Below are positions 36,936 through 46,600 of a stretch of 64,000 nt of DNA, one piece after another (the first letter of the stretch is position 1; each line of letters begins with the position of its first letter). A model generated the notes under the pieces. The model made no database searches and was not told the DNA's origin. It saw nothing but the letters and a program-made list of their open reading frames with translations. The stretch lies in contig WMCF01000007.1 of assembly GCA_009792885.1 (NCBI GenBank), positions 4,814,500 through 4,878,499 on the forward strand. Direction: 5' to 3'. The translations under genes and the position numbers were made by a program. The stretch is from Eremophila alpestris peregrina (Eukaryota > Chordata > Aves > Passeriformes > Alaudidae).

Positions 36936-39285
36936 ACCAAGCAGCATTTCAGCAAGCAGAAGCTGCCAAAGGCCAAACTCCTGTTGTGCTGCTGGAAACT
37001 CAGTAGAGCTGGATCCTTCTTCTCCCATCTTCCACAGATCTCAGGAGAACATTTTATTATTCTGTATTTTATTCAATTTCTATATAAGAATGCATAATAG
37101 TGCATGCATTCTTATATAGATCCCATCCTGGGAAAGAAAAGGTTAACCAAGAATTATGGACTCTTGGCTTTAAATGTCAAGCCTGAAGAGCAGAAATATC
37201 AAAGTCCCTTGGGCTTTTTTTTTTGGCTTCCTGAGGTCTTAATAACAGGCAGGCTGAATGAAGAAAGCAACACCTGTGGGGTCACAGGTGGGGAAGCCAC
37301 AGTTCAGGCTCAGGACCTCCTGCAGCCACAGCATCCCCATCACCTAAAGGTCATCCCTCATCCAGAAAGCTCAGCCAAGGCAAGGTGGGAGTGTGCTGAG
37401 CATGGGGAGCCAGCTGAGGATGGGGAGGCAAAGAAGAGTGAAGAGGCTCAGCAGGAGAAGCACTCTATGCAGAGAAGGTTACTCCTGCCTTTAACCAGCA
37501 CATTTGCATTGCATCATGCAGGAGAGGTACAGGCTGTGCATTTGAGGAAGTGGCTTTTAGCTGAATGGAGTAAAAGGGAACACAAAATGTTCTGTGTTCA
37601 GTATCATAAATAGACAGAAAGAGGAAATGCTTGTGTCTGTTAAGAAGGATCCTGCAAATTTACATCATCCTGTTAGTGTTTACTATTAATCATGTTTTTC
37701 ATGCAGATGATGGTAAATTGCAAAGTGGTGGCTCTTTCCAGTACTCTTCATAAAGGTCTTGTGGTTAAATAAATAGAACCAACATTTTTTAATGGTTGTG
37801 GAGTACTGTGCTTGGTACATCTTTGCATCAGACACTCTCAAACTCCTCAGACAATATTACTTTGCTGCTTTATGCATACTCTGGAAAACCTGTTACTGGT
37901 CATCTTTCAGAGACAATGAGACATATTTGCAAGGTACCTTTCTGTATACAATTTTAAACCAAGAGGACCTATTAAATCATCTAGGCTGGTCCTCTACACA
38001 CCCCATTCTACAGAATTCATTAGGTAAGTCTCTGTAAAACTCACCATGTTCAACTAGACAGAAATATTCTGGTCTTGTGCTCAGCAGGCAAAGGCAGAGC
38101 ACTGTTGCCAGTCCTTTGACATTGGGGACAGCCCTGGTGAGCCCTTTACCCTGATCTCAAATCTTGTCTGCAAACACCAAGCAAAATCACTTTTGGAAAA
38201 TGACTATGGTGCATCTTGCTTTCTTTTGAGACACTTTAATTATGCAACTGTCTTCATGACAGAAGTCTTGGTCTCTAGGAAGAAAAGAACACTGTTTCAT
38301 TTGTTAGAAGACAAGTCCTAATTTTTTTATTTGTGATTATGTAGAAAAATCCAAAATTCAGCATTTGAAGATATAAAATTAAAATTAGGAGCTTACAGGG
38401 CTTTCTTCTCTCTGTTTCCACTAATTGACTGTCATGATGCAGGCAAAGCAAGCTATTGCACCAGTCTTTTGTTTGAAGACCATCACCACAGATACAGCAG
38501 AAACCTGTTTTGGGGGTGCTGTGGATTTGTTTTTCTTAAACATAACAGGACTATCAGTGGTACAACAGGTGGATATGCTCCATAGTAGAAAGTATTCTCT
38601 GTGTAGATCTAAGGCAGCAAAGACAACCCTTTTTGCCTCAAAATCAGCTGATTCTTGTTTACTCTGACATGCAATAGGACAGTGTGACTTTCTTGGAAAG
38701 CAGCAGTACGATGTTCTCGCATACTTCGGGATGCAAGTCCCAGGATGTAACAAACACATGAGCTGACAGCAAACAACCACTGACAGCTGGGAAAGCCTTG
38801 CTTCATTCAGCAGGCTTCTGGATTTCATTTTGCATGACTCATGAATGTGAGCGTTGGAGATTATTGTGCTACCTGCAGCGACACCCGGCGGTGATGAAGC
38901 AGTAGTTTACCTCCCTGGTCCCTCAGAGAGCCGGAGTTCTGCTGAGACTGTTCTGCAGTCTGCAATTAAGAGCAGGATGAAATACACAGCTGAAAGGTTG
39001 TTTTTCCTGGTAATGAGTACCATTCCTTATAGAATATGAGGTGACAAGTCTAAATTTTCCTGTTATTATTCATACTGCTAATATTTCTAATAACTAGATG
39101 TGATTTCATATGCATACTGCCCAGATTTAGCAAAAAATAACTGATATTATAGTTAAAAATACGAATTGCATATGGTTGTATAGTAATCCAGTGAATGTAT
39201 AGTAATGCAATTTAAAATTTAAGGAGAAACCTTAAACTTCCAAGTGCAATGCATCATGTACAAAAGGAGACCCAGTACTTGTGAC
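36936..39285. other. Intergenic sequence with an inverted repeat
   Basis: Holds a perfect 16-bp inverted repeat (37079-37120) and a 169-codon plus-strand open frame (37104-37613) that begins inside it. That frame has no recognisable domain or family resemblance and shows no splice or promoter context, so I do not call it a gene. Confidence 0.5.
37079..37120. repeat. Perfect 16-bp inverted repeat
   Basis: TCTATATAAGAATGCA at 37079-37094 and its exact reverse complement TGCATTCTTATATAGA at 37105-37120 flank a 10-base spacer. It could form a hairpin or cruciform. No terminator function is implied in this setting. Confidence 0.9.
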
Positions 39286-39690
39286 TGTATCATCATAGAA
39301 GCAAGTATTTTGTGTTGGAAGGGACCTTTAAAGGCCATCTAGTCCACCCCTCCTGCAGCAAGCAGGGATACCTTCCACTAGACCAGGCTGCTCAGATCCT
39401 GTCCAACCTGACCTCCAGTACTTCCAGGGATGGGGCATTCACCACCTAGGCAACCTCTTCCTGTGTTTCATCACCCTCATCATAAAAGAACTTCTTCTCA
39501 AATGTAGTTTGAGTCTACCCTCTTTTAGTTTAAAACCATAATCCCTTGTCCTATTGCAACAGGCCCTGCTAAAAGCTCTGTCCCCAGCCCCTTTTAGATA
39601 CTGACACGCTGCTCTAAGGTCTCCCTGGAGCCATCTCTTACCCAGACTGAGCAACACCAAATTCGTATTTTGGATAACGCCCATGGGTTT
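39286..39690 (-). mobile_element. CR1 LINE 3' fragment
   Basis: Reverse-complement CR1: ATCATAGAAGCAAGTA, TGTTGGAAGGGACCTTTAAA, GGCCATCTAGTCCACCCCTC, CTTCCAGGGATGGGGCATTC and CATCACCCTCATCATAAAAG, then a fragment of the reverse-transcriptase end around 39.6 kb that keeps an open frame on the minus strand. Confidence 0.9.
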
Positions 39691-42234
39691 TCTTATGGGG
39701 CAGAGTTCTAAAAGTGTGGATTTTGCTCTCAAGGAAAGACTGTTTCCATGGTACTTACAAGCATTAGTGTCTGACTTGCCTTTTTTCTTTTAACAAACTC
39801 ATGTTTGAAATAGGTACTCTCAGAGGCAGTTATAGGACTGCATTCAAAATAAGGATTTGCTTAGCCAGAAGGAAGTATTTGACCTGCTGCAAACCAGACA
39901 GCATGAGTTGCCTCCCCAGTTTCAGCCTGGGTCTTTTACTTCCTTCCTCTTTCCATTGCTTAACATTAAATGTGTTTATCCAAGTTGGTTTTATTGGTTT
40001 GGTAGTGGGTTTTTTTGTTTGGTTGGGGGTTTTTGTGTGTGGGTGGGTTTTTTTGGGTTTTGTTTTACTAGAAAACAGTAAAAATTGTTAGGTATCTCAT
40101 ATGCCAACTTTTTTAACTTCCTAGTTAATTTTTGAAAAGTTTGTGGCTCTGTTGGCTTTCCAAGTCAGCAAAATACTAATGTCAGACTTCTTAAAAGCCT
40201 TCTAGACATGATTTAACTGGTGATCCAGGTAGTCACAAATCTTCAGGTGAAAACAGGTGTTATCTTTCCAGCTCAGCTTGGAAACTGCAGCCACACTTGG
40301 CATGAAAGGTGGAAGTGATGAACTGTTCCCACCAGGGCAGTATATTCACTTCCATGAAAGTGCTTTCACCCAGCCTTTCATCTGACTAGGTTTGGTAAGG
40401 AGATCTGGTGAGCTCATGGATAATTAGGAAAATGTGATCCAGTAAAAAGGTTGAATTTGGGTAAGAGGCAGTGGGATAAAAGATTACAAACAGAGTGTTT
40501 AGAAAAGACATGAGAAAAATAGGAGAGACAAAAGGGTGTTATTATTTCTCCCTCTGCCTTCTCCAACAGGCTCCATCTCTACAAGCAAATCCCACAGACT
40601 GGAACACCATCCCTCAGTCAGAAGTATCTAGATGCCTCCTTGGCATTGTGAAGGAATCTACTGACTTGGACTAAAATGTGGTTCTTGTCCTGAAAGGACT
40701 TGATGAGAATACCTTATTTCCTAAGCCCTACCTCTACTAAATGATTGGTGCTTAGAGTATAGAAATTCAACAGAAAATAAATTCCCTTGCTTTCCAACTA
40801 GTCCTCAGAGAGCAGAGGGGCTGGGTGGGGCTAGGCTTAATTTCTGATTATAACCAATTCAGCACTGTAAGTCTGGCTGTGTTCAGTACGATCTCTGATG
40901 CACAATGTGGTCTCATTCATGACCACATTTTAACAAATAGTGCAGTTTATTGGAGCAACAGGCAATCTAACAGATCCTTGTCAGACTGCCAGCGATAAAT
41001 TAACTAGACCTACATAATCTATGAGAGCACAGCACTATGTCTAAGTGCTTTGAGGTATGCTCTGGTGCAGATGAAAATCTTACTAGAGATGTCCCTGCTT
41101 TAGGGAGGAGAGAGGAACAAGCCCATCAGCTTGTCTGCATGTTGGTCACATTCTCATCCTCTGCAATGCAGGAGTTAAAATACTTTTGGGAGAAGTGAAG
41201 GTCAGACTGTAGTGAAGTATCCTGTTACTGTCATCATGAACAGCGGGGTGGTGCAGCCACTTTGTATATAAAGAGGGATGTGGAGAGAGGTACAGAGAGA
41301 GAGAGATTACAAAGGCTGTGGCTCATGTCCAGGGTGGAACATGTAATATCACTCCCTTTTCCATCTGGCCAGTAGCAGAGCTAAGGTAAGATTCATGATA
41401 ACCCCTCACCCCATCAGCAGGCCATCATGCCCACTGTAATCCCTCCAGCACACATCTCATGGCATACCTCAGGAAATCCCTTTACCACATGTACCACAGT
41501 GTATCACAGGCCTCATTCCTCCAATTGGCTACTCACTGTAGCCCAGCTTTGGTCTTGTTTTGCTCCATTTTAACGACCACTGGAAAAGCTGTAAAATAAA
41601 TTTCCTTTAAAGGACCAAGACGAATTAAGACCAGAACTTATTAGATCTAAGGGAAGAGCAAACTCTGTGACAGTTTTTCACAGTAAAATAACTAAGAACT
41701 CAAGAAATTCTGCCCCATTACTCTGAAGCAGATTAAGAGAAGTCCTGTCAGTCATTTACAACATATAACCTTGCAAATGCTTCTTGTAATTCACAATCTA
41801 CAAAAGGCCAATTTACCTTTTCAACAGGAGGATGGGCAAGAATCTGCCCAGAACTGAAATTTCAATGAGTTTAAGTAGGCCAACCTCCCTCACAGAACAT
41901 TCCTGTAAGAGAGAGACAGGATTGCTCCTATCCAGCAGGCAGTCATTAGGGAACTCATCTACAATGTTTAAGAGTGCCTCCTCTGCATCCCTTTTGAACC
42001 CACCTTTCCCAGGTCTCAGTCACTACTCTACTACCTGGCTGTACAATGGCATACAATGCTTTAAAACACGAAATTCTTTTCAATTTCAGGTGGTACAGCT
42101 GATGGGGGAGAAAAAGGACAATAGCAATTTGAGGAAAAAAGGATATAATTAAAGTTAAAATTAATCTACAAAAGCTATTAGATCCCAAACAAATAACACA
42201 CATAGAAAAGCATCACACAATCTATGAAACAGTA
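39691..42234. other. Sequence between the last CR1 copy and the CASP3 3' end
   Basis: No exon recognised. Contains a T/G-rich low-complexity tract (39984-40068). The CASP3 3' UTR may reach into its upper part, depending on which polyadenylation site is used. Confidence 0.45.
39984..40068. repeat. T/G-rich low-complexity tract
   Basis: Runs of GGTTT, GGGTTTTTT and TGTGTG on the plus strand. The hydrophobic open frames across it are artefacts. Confidence 0.8.
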
Positions 42235-42778
42235 TTTAATTAAGAAAAGCCCAAGTATGAAATGCCTCTGGAATTGAACATCAATTTGCCAAAATTGTTT
42301 TTGCTACACAATTTTAAGAGTTTCAAGTCTTGTTTTGCAAGCACCTATAGTAATTTGATGTTCTGTCTTCCACTGATCTTAAAAAGACTGATAGAAGTTG
42401 AAACATCAGCAAAAATGTTTTGCAATTTTGTTAGTCTGTTTCACAAAATTCAGAGTCAAGAGATAAATTTACTATTTGCTAACATATTTTAGCTAAAGTT
42501 TGTAATTAACTCAGTGGAATTAGAATTATGAGGTGAAGTTTCTCCAGTTCCACAAATCTAGATTTTCACACAGATTACGTGTGGTATGCACAGATCCAAC
42601 CCATTCTTATTTAAGGCCAAAAAGAGGAAAGTAAACTGTTCAGAATGCAGACTTCCTTTTGCATTGGTTCTTATATGCCCAAATATGCCCCAATAGCTCC
42701 ACCCTTAGGGAGCTGCAGAAAAAGACATTTTGGAAGACTGGTCCCTTGGGCACTCAGCTTCAAGGTCAGAATACAAAA

Positions 42779-42784
42779 TTTATT
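42779..42784 (-). terminator. CASP3: Candidate CASP3 polyadenylation signal
   Basis: AATAAA on the minus strand (TTTATT on plus), the first canonical hexamer after the CASP3 stop codon. It is a chance-prone motif in AT-rich DNA. Confidence 0.4.
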
Positions 42785-42946
42785 TTGAAACAGCTACCAT
42801 GTTGATATAATTGTTTTATCTAAATTCCGTACACAAAGTTATTAAATTATCAGGAAAAACTGACTGTACTCTAAACATGCTTCACAATTGTATGCAAAAA
42901 TATGAAATGGCTGTTTTCCACAGTTTATGCCCAAAAGTGTAAAAAT

Positions 42947-42971
42947 AGTTTAGGTTAGTTTAACCTAAACT
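42947..42971. repeat. 11-bp hairpin in the CASP3 3' region
   Basis: AGTTTAGGTTA at 42947-42957 and its exact reverse complement TAACCTAAACT at 42961-42971, with a GTT loop. It would form a tight stem-loop in the CASP3 transcript if the UTR reaches this far. Confidence 0.85.
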
Positions 42972-43396
42972 TTAAGAACTTGTGTTAAGAAGAAATGTGT
43001 GACAACACTACTATCATATTACCATCACTGACATTCTGAGTCTTCTTAATAAGATATGAAACCAAACTATTTACAAGAACTGTTTCTTTCCTCTGCCCCT
43101 TCAACAAAGTGAAATGTAGCACCAAATAGCTCCAATAAATGATCTTATCTTTCTTCAGTCTCCCCTTCATAATTTTTTGCAATACTCAGAGCACTACTTT
43201 CAAATCTGCTTCAGCTACTCAGCTTTGCATTTCTAGACAGCCATACTGTTTTACTCCTAACAACAGACATGTATCTAACTTTAAGACACTTCATTGTGCC
43301 ACACACAGTAGTGAACAGTTATTCAGATTTAGAAGTGGTATTTTGTACTAATGTTGCATATAAAATGCAGATAAAAACAGGAACTGGAAAATTATT

Positions 43397-43623
43397 TTAG
43401 GAAGGGAAATAAAATTCTTTGGTGAGCATGGAGACAATACATGGGATCTGTTTCTTTGCATTAAAATCTTGCCGAGTTGAGCAGGACTCGTACTCTGCCA
43501 CACTGCGATTGACACGAGTTAAAATCTGCATGAGTTCAAGTTTCCTTGCATGCTCCTTCAGCATTTTACACAGTGACTGAATAAACCATGAGCCTTCAGC
43601 TGAGTTCCTCCAGGAGTAATAGC
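43397..43623 (-). CDS. CASP3: CASP3 last coding exon (small subunit)
   Basis: Acceptor CTTCCACAG|GC on the minus strand at 43623. Encodes the end of Gly208 through YYSWRNS, WFIQSLC, ILTRVNR and KKQIPCIVSMLTKE to the TAA at 43399-43397. This is the p12 core, with the substrate-pocket Arg213. Confidence 0.97.
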
Positions 43624-46600
43624 CTGTGGAAGAGAGCAATGCCAAAGCGATCAGATGGAGCAGCCTTTGATACAGGCCAGGTCAGCAATCAGGAGAGCAA
43701 TGCATTGTTTCCAATAGAAATCAATGTTTCAAAATAAAAACTCAAAACCACCAACCAACAACATTTAGATTTTATAATTTCCACAAGTTCCAATTTAAAC
43801 TTTTTTTTTCTAATCCTGTCATCTTTTATAATCTATGAAAACCTTAAGTAGGAAGAAAATCAAAAGGCAGGAGAATGATCTGCTGCTGCAGCAATCTTAC
43901 TCATTCCATCACTTACTACTTTTCATGGGGTACATGAATACAAAGAAGAGGTGACAGTACAGATGGAAAATGGGTTTCAGTGTCACTAGTTTCACAAATA
44001 TGTGCAGAATTAAAGACGGAACCTACTTCTGCTAAGTGGAAATGTAAAGGACATATGAAGGGTTCTGCCACTACCAATTTTGCTTGCTATGCAAATACAG
44101 TTGCTAGAGAAATAATATTCTGTACTTATCATCCACTTCTGCATATCTTATTGTTTTGTTGTCTCAGAACAGTATCTTTTCCTCTTGCTGTAAATTATTT
44201 ACAACAACTCCAATTAACTGAATTTCCAGCAGATGAACATTTGAGGGTTTGCTAGTGAGAAGGACATATTCAGGGTTTGGTAGGGGTTTTGTAGGAACTG
44301 AGAATAGTAACTACCTCAAAAAGAAAGTCAAATTAAAAAAAGTGATTGAGAGAAATAAATATATATTTCCATGAAAGAGTGTATTGGGTCTGGCTGAGCA
44401 GGAGCTCATCTTCCTACAGCAGCCCTCACAGTGCTGTGCTCTGCACTGGTAGCTGGAAAGGTGTTGCTAACACCCCAGTGCTTTGGCTACTGCTGAGCAG
44501 TGCTGCCTCCCCAACATTTCCCCCAAACAAGGGGCTGGGCAAGAACCTGTGAGGGGACACAATGAGGACAGCTGACCCAAAGTGACATTCCATACAAGTG
44601 AAGCCACCCACTGACTGGGCCAACTCCAAGCTGTAATTTATACCAGGAGTACAGGCTGACATGGATACAGTCCCTCACCTGGAGCTGTAGAATAGGCATA
44701 CAGGAAGTCTGCCTCTACAGGTATTTTCTGACACACAGTTTCTTCTGATCCACTGTCTGTCTCAATGCCAGAATCTAGTTCTGTCCCTCTACAAGCCTAT
44801 TTGGTAGAAAGAAGAATGGAAAATAATATTAAAATAGAAAAATAAAGGCAGTTTATTATATGATCATTATAAAAACATTGATACTTTGTGTTTTAAAAGG
44901 TATATCATGATTAAAAAACTGCAAAAATAACAAGAACTTATGTGTCACATTTCCATTAGACAGACTCAGAAGTAGTAACATTTATTTAAGTCAACTACAC
45001 AGTTTGGGTAAGATAGATATTAATTCAAAAGTGCACCCAGAAACTCATTAAAATATTACCTAAGATTTTATTAAATATATAGAACTAATGCAACATCAGC
45101 TGTTATAAATACAGCCTACCTAACAAGGAGAACTGTGCCACTTTAGACCTGAAGAGAATCTTACTCTGAACGTAATCACATTCAAATCTATATTAGGAAG
45201 GATAAACTTTTTGCACTGATAATTAGTGGGAAACTGTATTTTTTTGAACTATCTGGCTGATTTGATGATCATTGTTCAGCTGTACATCACCTGAATGAAG
45301 AAGAGCTTGGGTTTCCCTGCTAAACTTCTGCACCTGTCACCTCTGAAAAGGCTGGTTAGTATTTTCAGCTCAAGAGGCCCATCTGTGCCATAGATGTATC
45401 CTTCATCACCATGGCTCAGCAACACACAGACAAAGCTGCTTCGCTTGCTGTGATCCTCTTCAGAAACTTGAAAGAAAAAAGAGAATTGTCTTAACTTCCT
45501 GTACTCTCTAAAAATTTGGAACATTTGATCCTCCCTATGTCACAGAAGTCTTTAAGAACTAATTTGCATGTTTAGAAACCTCCAAAGAGTTCTCACTGCT
45601 GAACAGAAGCCTGCCTACTTTCCTTCAGGAGGCTGGGCGCAGAAAACCCCAAATTAAGGGCCAACCCTACCCACTGCAAGACACAGTCACAGAGCTAGGC
45701 CAGGAATACTCTAAAGAGATAAAACAGGGTATTCCCACAGTGTCTCAAAGTCTGAATGATACACCTCATTCATGCAGTAATGGTCAGTCTTGTTATCTGG
45801 GATGGACTGATGGAATATTTTGAGTTTCAGGAAAGAATGGAGAAGTCCCACCTCTCTTTCCAATTGGGGATGCTTTAACTTGGATTACATGGGAACTAAA
45901 CGTTGAAGGACAGTGGTTGTTGCTCCTGCAGTTCTAGCAGTACACTTCTCTCTCTCACTTTTTACCTGTAGTGAGGTCTAGAAAGATTTTTAAATCCTCT
46001 CCATTTTGTACTTAGTTATTTAAGCTTGATATAAAGTGTTTGTCTTTTTTTTTTTTTTTATAATCTTGAGGTATACAAATAGCATAGAATTTATATTCTC
46101 CAATGTCTTTTGTTGCCTGAAATTGTGGGAAATGTCTTGAGGACCAAGATGATTTTTTCAAAATTATGAAAAGATACAAACAAGGTTAAAAAAAAAGGAT
46201 CCAAAAGAAATTATGAGTGGCAACTCAAAAAGATGGAAGAGTTTGTAGATGAAAAATGAAAACAGTCCCTAGATCTGAAGTCTTACTGTTTAGGGCTTAA
46301 CAAAACAATAAATTTCTGTTCTAGAAGAAATCAATTTTTTCAACTTTATTCAAGTTATGTACACTCAGACATTTCTACAATTTATGGACAAGCACTGCAT
46401 TTAGAAGAGTCACATTTTCAGCTACTGTCAACAGACCAGCTGCAACAATACCAATGAATTAACCATTCCAGGGAACATTTTCTGGCATAAACATTAACTG
46501 GCACTAAAGAACCTACATCTATGTTAGCAAATACTTTCATTAAAAAGAAAACCAAAACAAAACCCAACAAAAACCAAACACAACCAAACAAAAAACAAGA

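Larger units (their letters stand above)
42235..43396 (-). other. CASP3: CASP3 3' UTR (extent uncertain)
   Basis: Sequence downstream of the CASP3 stop codon on the minus strand. An AATAAA hexamer on the minus strand lies at 42784-42779, about 610 nt after the stop, and an ATTAAA at 42240-42235, about 1.16 kb after it. Either could be the polyadenylation signal. A strong 11-bp hairpin sits at 42947-42971. Which site is used cannot be decided from sequence alone. Confidence 0.45.

Noticed and set aside
37104..37613. 169-codon plus-strand open frame
   Set aside because: Starts inside a palindrome, no recognised domain, no CpG island or splice context; expected now and then by chance in 64 kb.
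39439..39732. Minus-strand 97-codon frame
   Set aside because: CR1-derived, truncated remnant.
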